Source: a virus
DNA: 23,727 nt
Direction: 5' to 3' (one strand)
Virus record (IMG/VR): IMGVR_UViG_3300021599_003009
Coordinates: 1 to 23,727 of that record
Positions 7,532 through 15,508 of this stretch are shown in pieces (the stretch's first letter is position 1; each line of letters starts with the position of its first letter). The position numbers and the translations under genes are program-made. The notes beneath the pieces are model-generated. The model worked only from the letters and a program-made list of their open reading frames with translations. It did no database searches and was not told the DNA's origin.

Positions 7532-9022
7532 TTAATTTATTCTTATCGAATTATTTAACATATCTTGTTTTGCGTTGTCTATTAGTTTTCTTAGGCTGGA
7601 AATAGCTTCTTCGAAGTATTTGGGTGGAGTTAGGATTCCGTGTTTATGGTTTAAAAGGATTAGGGTCATTAATTCTAAAATTTCGATTAATTTTTCCCCT
7701 CGCACAGTTGCAAACGTATTTGGTAAAATTTTTTGTAAATAATCTTCCTGAGTGTACTCATATTGAGATAATGATGAAAAATCTATTTGTTTGCCGCCAA
7801 CACCTGGATTTGTTTGAGATAAATAAAATATATTATCTGCAGTAATTGTTGCGAAAGTTTGATCAACATCACTAATTTTCTTTAAATATGGTATTCTTAT
7901 TACATTTGGAATAACCGGAACATCGATTGATGTTCTACTGAAAATAAGACCATTTGTAATTCTTTTACGATTTTTTGGCCCGTATACGATTTTTTCTAAA
8001 AAACTAGCAGTATTTGGCTGTTCTTTAAAGGAAGCTTTTGGTCTAAAGTAAAATGGGTGCGCGTACTGATCTTCTAACGAAGCATCAATAACATTTAATT
8101 TTTCAATATCTAATTTTGCAATAAAATCTCTTATTAAAATATATGATTCCTGTATTTTATCACTAGAAACTAATGGTATTGTATATTCATAAATTAAACT
8201 AGATGTGTTACTATCTAAAGCAGTATTAAGCCCAAATATGTCTGTTTTATATTTTTCCCCAAAAGATTGTTTTATTGAATAAAGATAAATCCTAACTTCT
8301 GTTGGGCTAGATATATCATCTAATTCATATTCAACAAGATGCTTTATATCTGTTCTACTTACAACAGCATCTGTAAATCCGGTGTATGCTACTTCAACAG
8401 TCTCTGGGAATTTTTTTAATGAAATTTTTGATTGTTTTGGTGAAAATTTTGGAAACAATGCTAAATCATCTTTTTCTTCTTGGTTTGCTGTGTTTTTGTC
8501 TACCAGTTTACCTGCGCGTAGTACGATACCATGTTCCGTTAAAATAACATCGGACCCATAATTTCCACTTATTGCAATATCTTCTATTTTTGGTATTGAG
8601 GCAACAGACTCTGCCCTTAAAAATCCATCGCTAAATGTTTTTATGTTTTTTTCAAAAGACTTTATTGGATCTGTTTTTTTACTTCTCTGACCATATGTTG
8701 TTTCAGTTATTTGCTGATCATGGATTTGTCCACCAAAGTCGTGTGGTGTTGTAAATGGCCCGGAAACATATTCTTGGTTTTGACCTACTTTATCACTATC
8801 GTATCTAATAATTTTAACCGCTTGATCTTTTTTAGGTACAATATTAATATGATTTGGTAGAAATGGTGAATACACAAACGGATCATCTTTTGACCATTGT
8901 TGCCAATTAGGGATGGAGTTCGCTCTTTCGGTATCTAGCTCATCAATATTGGTTGCCCTAATTCTTCCGAAGCCTCTAGGATCTTTGTTATCAAGACATT
9001 TACCAATTTCTATTATTTTCAT
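7532..9022 (-). CDS. Baseplate hub/spike-like protein with gp5-type OB fold
   Basis: This 496-residue protein starts MKIIEIGKCLDNKDPRGFGR, followed by IRATNIDEL, a Trp/Pro-rich stretch (NWQQWSKDDPFVYSPFLP, 39-56) and a strand pair (INIVPKKDQAVKIIRYDSD). This is the layout of the N-terminal OB domain of T4 gp5 and of VgrG-type spike proteins, where a DPxxxGRIR strand is followed by a W-P-F loop. Residues 146-173 (IEDIAISGNYGSDVILTEHG, IVLRAGKL) resemble the next beta segment of hub proteins. No lysozyme domain and no triple-helix repeats are visible, so it is not a full gp5. The C-terminus (LNHKHGILTPPKYFEEAIS) is helical. It overlaps the preceding small gene by ATGA and sits between large virion-type genes. 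Hub assignment is moderately supported; exact T4 equivalent unknown. Confidence 0.65.
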   Translation of the reverse strand: MKIIEIGKCLDNKDPRGFGRIRATNIDELDTERANSIPNWQQWSKDDPFVYSPFLPNHINIVPKKDQAVKIIRYDSDKVGQNQEYVSGPFTTPHDFGGQIHDQQITETTYGQRSKKTDPIKSFEKNIKTFSDGFLRAESVASIPKIEDIAISGNYGSDVILTEHGIVLRAGKLVDKNTANQEEKDDLALFPKFSPKQSKISLKKFPETVEVAYTGFTDAVVSRTDIKHLVEYELDDISSPTEVRIYLYSIKQSFGEKYKTDIFGLNTALDSNTSSLIYEYTIPLVSSDKIQESYILIRDFIAKLDIEKLNVIDASLEDQYAHPFYFRPKASFKEQPNTASFLEKIVYGPKNRKRITNGLIFSRTSIDVPVIPNVIRIPYLKKISDVDQTFATITADNIFYLSQTNPGVGGKQIDFSSLSQYEYTQEDYLQKILPNTFATVRGEKLIEILELMTLILLNHKHGILTPPKYFEEAISSLRKLIDNAKQDMLNNSIRIN

Positions 9023-9216
9023 TTTACACGCTTTTCTAATTCGTTATTTATTTTATCATATAAAAGTTCGATTGATTCAAGGTGTCTTGTTAAATCAATA
9101 ATTAATACTTTAGTTTTTTCAAATTCCTCAATTAAAAAATCCCTACCTTCAACAAGATCTTTATTGGGAGTATTTTCGCAATTATTAGCGATATCGATAA
9201 TTTTATTTTTGTCCAT
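9019..9216 (-). CDS. Small helical protein
   Basis: This 65-residue protein (MDKNKIIDIANNCENTPNKD) is mostly helical with heptad-like hydrophobic spacing between residues 25 and 62 (FLIEEFEKTKVLIIDLTRHL). It is coupled on both sides: its start shares one base with the stop of the 630-residue gene (TAATG) and its stop overlaps the hub-like start (ATGA). Such tight packing between two virion genes supports that it is real. No function is recognised; a chaperone or small baseplate part is possible. Confidence 0.65.
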   Translation of the reverse strand: MDKNKIIDIANNCENTPNKDLVEGRDFLIEEFEKTKVLIIDLTRHLESIELLYDKINNELEKRVK

Positions 9217-11108
9217 TATGTTAATTTTCCGTGTGCTTTTAATAATCCCGGAATGATTGTTGCTGCTCCACCAAGAGGTGCGACAGGAATACTTCCTGCG
9301 TCTAAACTAACCTGTACAAACGAATTTTGGTCCATTTCATCTTGATGACCTTTTATTATTGACGCAACAAATTTTACCATATTATTTTCTTGACCGAATA
9401 TATCTCCAGTCTGAATTCCATTTGCCTCTAGATATTCAGTAATATTCATAATCGCCCTATCTTCACTATATCCAGGAAGTTTTTTTGATAATTGTAAAAG
9501 TAGTCCTGGTATTTTTTGTGATACCCCTACTTTTAGTGAATTCAATAAGGCTAAAATTGCGTTATAAAAATCTTCACATGATTTTATACCAACAAAAGGT
9601 ATTAATGCTGTTAATATATCAATTAAAGCCTTTACAATTAGTAGATATCTCTTTTTAGATTTTCTTAATATTTTAGTAGCTAAGCTTTTTAATATTTTTG
9701 CAATATGCGGTCTAACTTTTAGCCAAAAAACAGTCAAAAATTTATTAAAAATATCTTTTAATAGCCCATAAAGAAACTTAACTAAATTTCTTATTAAAGT
9801 TGTAATTAATGTCACTGTATTAACTGTAGCCGCTTTAAACATTTTCCAGATAACAGCTATTGGAAAAAACATTTTAGGTGAAAATATTGATGATAATAAT
9901 GCTTTTGGTAAATTTTTTATAGTTTGTGAATCTAAATTTGCTAGAAATTGTGGTATTGGAATTGAAATTGTTGAATCTGAAGAATTGTTGTATGCGTCTT
10001 TAGCTATTTTAGCCAACGCGTCATTAAATTCTTTAGTTATATCGTTTTTTGTACTAGCAAAGAAACCAAATTCTTCTATAATGTCTTGATTTACAGGTAA
10101 ATTATAATTGTTACAATCAACAAATCTAAGAACTTTATCATATCTTAAATTTTCATCATCTAAATCAATACCTTCTACATCATCAAAATCAAAAATAAAT
10201 TCAGCTTCAATATCATTCTCATTAAATTGATCTATTGGATTTTGTGTTAGCGAATCATTTGACGGAGCCGCGCATGCTGCACATAATTTATTTATAACTC
10301 TTGTTAATTTATTTAAATTAATATCATAATTTGAATTAGAAGAATTAATACCTCCAACTGGAACAACTAATGATAATGTATTTTTTAAAATATCAGATAT
10401 TTTAGGAAATTCTATTGTTTCAAAATAAGAAGTTATAAATTTATCGATAGTTAAACCATTATTTGTTAATCCACTTAGATTATATACCTGGTTTGCACTA
10501 TCCCATTGCATACTAAAAAGAGTATTTCCATCTGCGGTGTTAAAAGAGTAAGGACTTGAATCAAAGTATTCAAAAAAAACTTTGTTCATTTTTATTTTAT
10601 CCCTATTAACTTGTCCTTCATATATGATTTTACCTAATCCTGATTGAGGATCTGTTTGTAAAATATGTAAATAATCAAACTCTTTTGGTGAAATTGTTAA
10701 TTGGTCTTCCGTAATTGAGGTTACCAAACCACAATTTAACTCACTGTCACTGGCAGCAAATAATTTTCTTAAATTATCTAAAAAAATTGGTTTTACTGAA
10801 TCAGACGTTTCATTTATTGATTCCCTAGTGATTTTTCTTATAAAAGATTCACCATTTTCTTTTTTTTCTGGTAATATATTCTTTAAATCTCTGGTTATCT
10901 TATCAAAGATATTGTCAGTATTCGGAAGTTTTTTTTTAAATGAAGATGAATAAGAAGTTAATGTTGATGCTATTTGATCTTGGAAATTCTCCACAGCACT
11001 ATCTGCACTATCTAAAGCACTAAGTACGCCAGTTTTTAATTCATTGGCTTGTTGTATAGCTTTAAATTTGTTTCCAATTTCTCTTTGTTTTGCTTTTAAA
11101 TCTGTCAT
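9216..11108 (-). CDS. Large virion protein candidate with hydrophobic helical core
   Basis: This 630-residue protein is unrecognised by motif. Residues 1-60 are helical and charged; 120-240 look beta-rich (LNCGLVTSITEDQLTISPKE); 295-345 are acidic (EAEFIFDFDDVEGIDLDDEN). Residues about 400-545 form a long hydrophobic and basic helical block (MFFPIAVIWKMFKAATVN, TLITTLIRNLVKFLYGLL, YLLIVKALIDILTALIPFVG), and the C-terminus is Gly/Pro/Ala-rich (PVAPLGGAATIIPGLLKAHG). It lies directly upstream of a hub-like gene. T4 places hub and tail-length genes together, and gp29 has a similar length (590), so a hub or tape-measure-related role is possible, but composition alone cannot prove it. Start ATG shares one base with the preceding stop. 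Confidence 0.65.
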   Translation of the reverse strand: MTDLKAKQREIGNKFKAIQQANELKTGVLSALDSADSAVENFQDQIASTLTSYSSSFKKKLPNTDNIFDKITRDLKNILPEKKENGESFIRKITRESINETSDSVKPIFLDNLRKLFAASDSELNCGLVTSITEDQLTISPKEFDYLHILQTDPQSGLGKIIYEGQVNRDKIKMNKVFFEYFDSSPYSFNTADGNTLFSMQWDSANQVYNLSGLTNNGLTIDKFITSYFETIEFPKISDILKNTLSLVVPVGGINSSNSNYDINLNKLTRVINKLCAACAAPSNDSLTQNPIDQFNENDIEAEFIFDFDDVEGIDLDDENLRYDKVLRFVDCNNYNLPVNQDIIEEFGFFASTKNDITKEFNDALAKIAKDAYNNSSDSTISIPIPQFLANLDSQTIKNLPKALLSSIFSPKMFFPIAVIWKMFKAATVNTVTLITTLIRNLVKFLYGLLKDIFNKFLTVFWLKVRPHIAKILKSLATKILRKSKKRYLLIVKALIDILTALIPFVGIKSCEDFYNAILALLNSLKVGVSQKIPGLLLQLSKKLPGYSEDRAIMNITEYLEANGIQTGDIFGQENNMVKFVASIIKGHQDEMDQNSFVQVSLDAGSIPVAPLGGAATIIPGLLKAHGKLT

Positions 11109-11491
11109 TATAATGAATATTTTTTACCGTCTGGTTGTTCTTTATCATCCTCATTATTCATTAATTTTTCCAATAAATCTCTATCTTCATCAGTTAAAGT
11201 CATTTTACCGGGTTCAAATTTTCCGGTAGCGCCGCCCTTTTGGATTAATGTGTTTTGAATTTTTACTAAAGAAATTTTCTTTTCTGTACACTCGTTTAAT
11301 ATTTTTTGTTGTTCCTTGATAACAGGCCCGATAACGGACATATCTTCAGATTCCTTCATAAATGACAACATTTTTTTCATAATTAATGTTGCTGTATTTT
11401 TCTGTTCAACAATATCGTTGTAGATCTCTTGCATTAAAGCTAATGCAGAGTCGGTATCTAGAGCTATATTTTTTCTATTAGATGTTCTCAT
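11108..11491 (-). CDS. Small helical protein upstream of virion genes
   Basis: This 127-residue protein is taken to start at ATG 11491 (MRTSNRKNIALDTDSALALM) rather than at an upstream ATG at 11557, because the upstream start would overlap the sigma-factor gene and would lie before the TATTTATT motif that sits 3 nt from ATG 11491. It is almost entirely helical (EIYNDIVEQKNTATLIMKKM, GPVIKEQQKILNECTEKKIS) with an acidic tail. Its stop overlaps the next start by one base. No family is recognised. Position suggests a tail or baseplate assembly component. Confidence 0.65.
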   Translation of the reverse strand: MRTSNRKNIALDTDSALALMQEIYNDIVEQKNTATLIMKKMLSFMKESEDMSVIGPVIKEQQKILNECTEKKISLVKIQNTLIQKGGATGKFEPGKMTLTDEDRDLLEKLMNNEDDKEQPDGKKYSL

Positions 11492-11494
11492 ATT

Positions 11495-11502
11495 AATAAA
11501 TA
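11495..11502 (-). promoter_or_regulatory. Putative phage late promoter motif TATTTATT (minus strand)
   Basis: The minus strand reads AATATTTATTAATATG across the start at 11491. The motif is 3 nt from the ATG and decides the choice of start. It would drive the virion block reading leftward from here. Confidence 0.45.
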
Positions 11503-11522
11503 TTTTTAATCTAAAAATCCAC

Positions 11523-11960
11523 CTAAAACGCCGTCGTATCAATAAAGGTTGCATCAATTGTATATGAATAATCTACTCTACTCTCAATATCCTCTGAAAT
11601 ATCCTCATAGGACACACTTCTATTCGTTTCTTTTGTGTCTTTTTGAATGGCACCCATGAGGTAATTTTTACATATTGTGCCAAAGTAGGAATAAGCTTTG
11701 TGATTTTTTGTGTGGTCGAATTTGTTAATTTTTGTTATTAAAAAAGACATGGTGTCGGTATGAAGATCTTCAAATTCATAGTCTTTCCTATACAATTTGT
11801 ATCTTCTTATAATACTTTCAACCATGATAATCAGGGGTTCTCGTAAATATTCGTTGAATATCTTGTTTTTTTCTGCTTCGTCTGAACTTTCTAAGTATCT
11901 AACTACCGCCTTTTCTTGATCTTCCCCAAAATACACTTTTTGGGTTCGTTTTCTAGGCAT
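11523..11960 (-). CDS. 55: Late-transcription sigma factor, T4 gp55-like
   Basis: The 145-residue product resembles T4 gp55, the small sigma factor that directs host RNA polymerase to late promoters. Residues 40-115 match sigma region 2 in layout: an initial helix (LREPLIIMVESIIRRYKLYR), then FEDLHTDTMSFLITKINKFD, HTKNHKAYSYFGTICKNYLM and a basic segment (GAIQKDTKETNR). T4 gp55 has [20 protein letters not shown] at the same place. The end, TIDATFIDTTAF, lines up with T4 LVDETFIQDIY, after which T4 gp55 has about 45 more residues ending in a clamp-binding tail; here the frame stops at once. In a frame one base away the DNA reads LGGFLD and then a stop, discussed as a finding. Start shares one base with the preceding stop (TAATG). 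The many TATTTATA motifs here are its plausible targets. Confidence 0.75.
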   Translation of the reverse strand: MPRKRTQKVYFGEDQEKAVVRYLESSDEAEKNKIFNEYLREPLIIMVESIIRRYKLYRKDYEFEDLHTDTMSFLITKINKFDHTKNHKAYSYFGTICKNYLMGAIQKDTKETNRSVSYEDISEDIESRVDYSYTIDATFIDTTAF

Positions 11961-12745
11961 TAAACATCATTATATTTTACATCTCGTTTATTATTAAAAA
12001 AGAATTCTTTTTTTGCGGTCTCTACCCAAAATTTTGGTTCTTTATCTTTTAATTTAAGTTCTTCATCATTTTTATAAAGCCAAAAAAGTGAATCTTCTCT
12101 TAAGTTAACATGTCTATACCCTATTTTAGGTACAACAATAACTTTTGCCCCATTATGTGTTAATCTCAATAAAAATTCATAACCAAATGTTAGTTTAATA
12201 TTGTTTTTTAACCCACCATTATCTAAAAAAACTTTTGTTTTATACAAACCACCACTTATTTGGTAATTTTGATATTCCATTAACACTTCGTTATCTAAAA
12301 CACCTTGTTTTTCTGAAAAACCGTATGCCCAAACCGATTCATTTGTATAATTTGTAAATGTACCTTCTAGATTAACATCTTTGATTATCGGTAAAATAGC
12401 ATCGGCTTCAGGATTTTCGATCATATATTCATTAATGCTTTTTAACCATGGTTTTTGATATTCATCATCGATTTCCAAAATTGAAAACCACTCAGTATCA
12501 CAGGCTTTTGCCCCTTCATTTATTTGTGAACAAAAATCAGATTCGGAATTATGAAAATTTAAACTAATCTCTAGTTTTTGACCAAAATCTACTTTAGATA
12601 AATCTTTTTTTAGTTTTTCTGGCGCAACAATTAATAATTTAACATCATTATAAAACATTTTAACAGACTCTACCGCCTTAATTAACATGTCATTGTATTC
12701 ATTTTCTAATTTATGAACAGGTAATATTACTGTTATTTTTTTCAT
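11960..12745 (-). CDS. Glycosyltransferase, GT-A fold, family 2-like
   Basis: This 261-residue protein has the layout of family 2 glycosyltransferases, which move a sugar from a nucleotide-sugar to an acceptor. The N-terminal strand and turn MKKITVILPVHKLENEYNDM is the nucleotide-binding start; NEGAKACDTEWFSILEIDDE (77-95 approximately) carries the D-x-D-like metal site as E-I-D-D; GGLYKTKVFLDNGGL and TFGYEFLLRL (186-195) correspond to the later acceptor and catalytic region. The length is near the minimal GT-A domain, so no accessory domain is present. It overlaps the next glycosyltransferase gene by ATGA, so the pair is likely made together. Substrate unknown: virion, phage DNA and host surface are all possible. 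Confidence 0.8.
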   Translation of the reverse strand: MKKITVILPVHKLENEYNDMLIKAVESVKMFYNDVKLLIVAPEKLKKDLSKVDFGQKLEISLNFHNSESDFCSQINEGAKACDTEWFSILEIDDEYQKPWLKSINEYMIENPEADAILPIIKDVNLEGTFTNYTNESVWAYGFSEKQGVLDNEVLMEYQNYQISGGLYKTKVFLDNGGLKNNIKLTFGYEFLLRLTHNGAKVIVVPKIGYRHVNLREDSLFWLYKNDEELKLKDKEPKFWVETAKKEFFFNNKRDVKYNDV

Positions 12746-13818
12746 ACTGTTTCTTCTAATTTTAATTTTTCTAAACCTTTAGTTATTGTTTCTTTTCTTT
12801 TTAAATTAAATGATTCAAAAATATTTGTAATGTTATTTTTTGTTATTTCTTTATCATATGGTAATAGAGTTTCTTTCATTTTTGAAATAACCTCATCATT
12901 TAATTCAACACCTTCTAACCAAGCTATACAGTAAGTTCCAAGTAATTCGACTAACTTACTTTCATCATATGTCCAAAACCCATTTTCATTCAACCAGTCA
13001 GGTTCCATCAAAGGAATTTTACCAATTACTGGAACACCACATTTCATAGATTCTAATGGAAATGTACCAAATGTACTATCATCATCAACCCAAAAAGAAA
13101 CAAAACATTCTTTCAAGCCTTGTGCAAACTCTTCGTTTGTCATTTGAACCATATCTCTAAATGTGATCCATCTTAGTTGTGGATATTTTAGATAAAACTC
13201 AGATATGAATTTTCTATGTTTAATTCTATCTCTGCAGCTTATAGCGATAAATGGTTTTAAAGATTTATCATTTTTTGAAAAATAATCTTCAATAATTGGT
13301 GGGATAACAAAAACTAATGATTCTGGAAAATATTCTTGAATATATTTTTTTGAAGCATTGGTGGTTGTGATTATTTTATCAAAACCATAATCTGAAAATT
13401 TACTACCAATAGGTAGTGTATCAAAAAGATATTCTTTTTGTTGTATTAGCATTACCTTCGTGCATCGAATATTTGCTACTTGTTCTAAAACATTTGCATA
13501 TTGTTCTGGAACAACTAAAATATCATCGATTTTCATTTCGATTTTGTCATCTTTTATCGATACAATTTCTATTGTATCATATTTTTCACCTAACCAGGAT
13601 TTTACACCCTTATATGACTTATCTTCTACTAATATTTTAGCGATATAACCGTTTTCATTTAACGTTAATACCATATCATAAATGTGTTTCACCGACGCTC
13701 TTGCGGTTCCACGTGTGTCATAGCAAAGAAAATAAATTATATTCTCTTTTGAATTGATTCTTAATAATGCCTCTTCTAGTTTTTCTATGTTTTTTAATTT
13801 ATCTTCCATATTAATCAT
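12742..13818 (-). CDS. Glycosyltransferase, GT-B fold, family 1/4-like
   Basis: This 358-residue protein has two Rossmann-like halves. The first has IIYFLCYDTRGTARASVKHI and VVPEQYANVLEQVA; the second starts near FVIPPIIEDYFSKNDKSLKP and carries the donor-site motif STFGTFPLESMKCGVPVIGK (248-267), with the Glu and the G-x-P-V-I-G loop typical of GT-B enzymes. DDDSTFG before it fits the usual hydrophobic-acidic lead. It overlaps the GT-A gene by 4 nt. Start is either ATG 13818, overlapping the preceding gene by 8 nt, or ATG 13809, leaving a 1-nt gap; both are possible. Substrate unknown. Confidence 0.8.
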   Translation of the reverse strand: MINMEDKLKNIEKLEEALLRINSKENIIYFLCYDTRGTARASVKHIYDMVLTLNENGYIAKILVEDKSYKGVKSWLGEKYDTIEIVSIKDDKIEMKIDDILVVPEQYANVLEQVANIRCTKVMLIQQKEYLFDTLPIGSKFSDYGFDKIITTTNASKKYIQEYFPESLVFVIPPIIEDYFSKNDKSLKPFIAISCRDRIKHRKFISEFYLKYPQLRWITFRDMVQMTNEEFAQGLKECFVSFWVDDDSTFGTFPLESMKCGVPVIGKIPLMEPDWLNENGFWTYDESKLVELLGTYCIAWLEGVELNDEVISKMKETLLPYDKEITKNNITNIFESFNLKRKETITKGLEKLKLEETV

Positions 13819-14098
13819 TTTCTTCTTTTATTATTCCGTATTGAAAAAGTGTATTAAAGGCTAAGTTAAAAGAAGTTGAGCCTTTTTTACCTTTTAAAGA
13901 TGATAAAACATCATCATCACCTTCATCATCGAATTCATCTAGCACTCGATCTAACATCATTTTTATAATTTCATATTTAAAAATATTAATTTCATTTACA
14001 TCTTTTCCGTCTTCATCTTTAATAGTATCTCCGGTCCTACACTTATCAATGATACCATCAATATCTACATAGTATTCATTATCTATAAAATCACGCAT
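13811..14098 (-). CDS. Small acidic hypothetical protein
   Basis: This 95-residue acidic protein (MRDFIDNEYYVDIDGIIDKC) has a helical middle (EIIKMMLDRVLDEFDDEGDD) and a C-terminus STSFNLAFNTLFQYGIIKEE. I do not recognise a family. Its ATG lies within the end of the HAD-like gene (8-nt overlap, ATGCGTGA), and its stop is close to or within the start of the GT-B gene, so it is translated as part of the same operon. Confidence 0.65.
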   Translation of the reverse strand: MRDFIDNEYYVDIDGIIDKCRTGDTIKDEDGKDVNEINIFKYEIIKMMLDRVLDEFDDEGDDDVLSSLKGKKGSTSFNLAFNTLFQYGIIKEEND

Positions 14099-14714
14099 CT
14101 AATAACTTTTGATTTTCATTGTTTATTGTTATAATATTATTTTCAATATTAATATCACTTAATTTATGAATTATTTTTTCATAAGTAAAGTGCTCGTTAT
14201 AGTTTGTTCTAAACAAGATAAATTCTTTATTATTTGGTTTATGTGTTAATATCTTCTGAGAATCACTTATCCATAAATCAACATTATTCCATTCGCTTTC
14301 TATTTGATCTGTTTTGATAAATTTAATATTATCTATCATAAACCCATTTCTAGACAAAAAGAATAATGTTGCTGGTCTTGCTTTACCTAATTCGTCTAAA
14401 CCAACTAAATAAAATTCATGGTCTTTATGGTGATATATCATTTTATTTAAATCGTTATTTACATTATTGTAACTAACTGGTGCATGACCATATAATTCCA
14501 TTGGATATTCAATGTATTGAAAATACTCTTCTTGTTCTTTTGATTGGAATAAAAAATGATCAGATATGTTATGGTTTGTAATCGGTTCTGTTACTCGATA
14601 TTCAAAAGTGTCACCATTTTCATCATCAACATTTATAAATGCGTTTTCGTAGTGATAGTGATAACGATTTATAAAATTACGTAAAACCCCATCTATTGAT
14701 ATGTAAACTCTCAT
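14091..14714 (-). CDS. HAD-like protein lacking the nucleophile aspartate
   Basis: This protein (207 residues from ATG 14714; a TTG two codons upstream is less likely) has HAD-superfamily layout. Motif I at the N-terminus is VYISIDGVLRNF (residues 3-14), where enzymes have D-x-D-G; here the first Asp is Ser6 while Asp8 is kept. A motif II Ser appears in LFFLSRNGF (117-125), and WISDSQKILTHKP (148-160) matches the acidic motif IV region. Loss of the nucleophile predicts no phosphatase activity. Family and role beyond that are unknown; nucleotide metabolism is suggested weakly by nearby dUTPase. A TATTTATT motif lies 20 nt upstream, and the gene opens the run 14714-11523. Confidence 0.6.
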   Translation of the reverse strand: MRVYISIDGVLRNFINRYHYHYENAFINVDDENGDTFEYRVTEPITNHNISDHFLFQSKEQEEYFQYIEYPMELYGHAPVSYNNVNNDLNKMIYHHKDHEFYLVGLDELGKARPATLFFLSRNGFMIDNIKFIKTDQIESEWNNVDLWISDSQKILTHKPNNKEFILFRTNYNEHFTYEKIIHKLSDINIENNIITINNENQKLLDA

Positions 14715-14734
14715 GATCAAAAGATAGGGTTTAA

Positions 14735-14742
14735 AATAAATA
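14735..14742 (-). promoter_or_regulatory. Putative phage late promoter motif TATTTATT (minus strand)
   Basis: On the minus strand TTTATTTATT lies 20 nt before the ATG at 14714, a spacing equal to that of the protease and scaffold genes. It is the only candidate element in the 40-nt gap after the PhoH gene. Confidence 0.4.
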
Positions 14743-14754
14743 AAGTAAATAGGT

Positions 14755-15468
14755 TTACTCGTATCTTTTTAAGATTTCAGTAATAATTGGGTTTCTAACA
14801 ATGTCTTGATTACCAAATTCAAAAATACCAACGCCTCGAACGCCTTCTAATCTTTTTTTAGCATCATAAAGACCGCTTTTTGTTTTGTCTTTAAATTTGT
14901 CTGATTGCTCTAAATCTCCAGATAAGAAAAATTTAGAATTGAAACCAATACGAGTTAGTAATAATTTTATTTGAGCTGGAGTTGCGTTTTGTGCTTCTTC
15001 AAAAACCAAAATGGTGTTATCTACATTCCATCCACGCATATATGCTAATGCCGCAACTTCAATATAACCTTCATCTTTCATTCTTTCTCTAGCCTCTTTA
15101 CCAATTATCTTATTTAAAAGATAATAAGATGGATAGATGTATGGGTCTAATTTTTCTTCTAACCCCCCCGGAAGAGAACCTAATTTTTCTTCAGCCTCTA
15201 CAGCTGGTCTAACTATGATTATTTTTTCATACTTATTATCATCATCGTGAAGTAAATCTATTGCTCTTTTCATTGCAATATAAGACTTACCGACACCAGC
15301 TGGACCAAAACATAAAGTAATTTGGTTCTCACCTAATATTTTCCAATATTCTTCTTGTGATTGTGTTAAGAATTTTTCTTTTGGTTTTTTTATTAATTCA
15401 CGAATTCTTTCTTTGTGTGGTGTTTTTTTTACTTCTATTACAGCGGCTTTACCTCTAGATTTTATCAA
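14755..15468 (-). CDS. phoH: PhoH-family ATPase
   Basis: This 237-residue protein is a PhoH-like P-loop ATPase, a family common in marine and T4-type phages and related to the ATPase half of superfamily 1 helicases; its role in phages is unclear. Seen: Walker A GPAGVGKS (55-62), the PhoH block RPAVEAEEKLGSLPG (87-101), Walker B in RGWNVDNTILVFEEAQN (145-161), sensor SGDLEQSD (183-190) and the arginine in DIVRNP (222-227). Length fits the family. No ATG is available: the frame opens after a stop and the first usable codon is TTG at 15466-15468, preceding residues IKSRGKAAV, so a TTG start is proposed. All catalytic motifs are intact. Confidence 0.9.
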   Translation of the reverse strand: MIKSRGKAAVIEVKKTPHKERIRELIKKPKEKFLTQSQEEYWKILGENQITLCFGPAGVGKSYIAMKRAIDLLHDDDNKYEKIIIVRPAVEAEEKLGSLPGGLEEKLDPYIYPSYYLLNKIIGKEARERMKDEGYIEVAALAYMRGWNVDNTILVFEEAQNATPAQIKLLLTRIGFNSKFFLSGDLEQSDKFKDKTKSGLYDAKKRLEGVRGVGIFEFGNQDIVRNPIITEILKRYE

Positions 15469-15500
15469 GTTTTTTAAGTTTTAAATTTGGTTTATTTTAA

Positions 15501-15508
15501 TATAAATA
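15501..15508 (-). promoter_or_regulatory. Putative phage late promoter motif TATTTATA (minus strand)
   Basis: On the minus strand GATATTTATA ends 32 nt before the TTG start of the PhoH gene and directly follows the dUTPase stop codon. This is the longest distance of motif to start in the window. Confidence 0.45.

Noticed and set aside
11492-11557. Upstream start for the small helical protein at 11108-11491
   Set aside because: It would overlap the sigma-factor gene and place the late-promoter motif within the coding region; the extra residues are a basic, aromatic stretch of unlikely composition.
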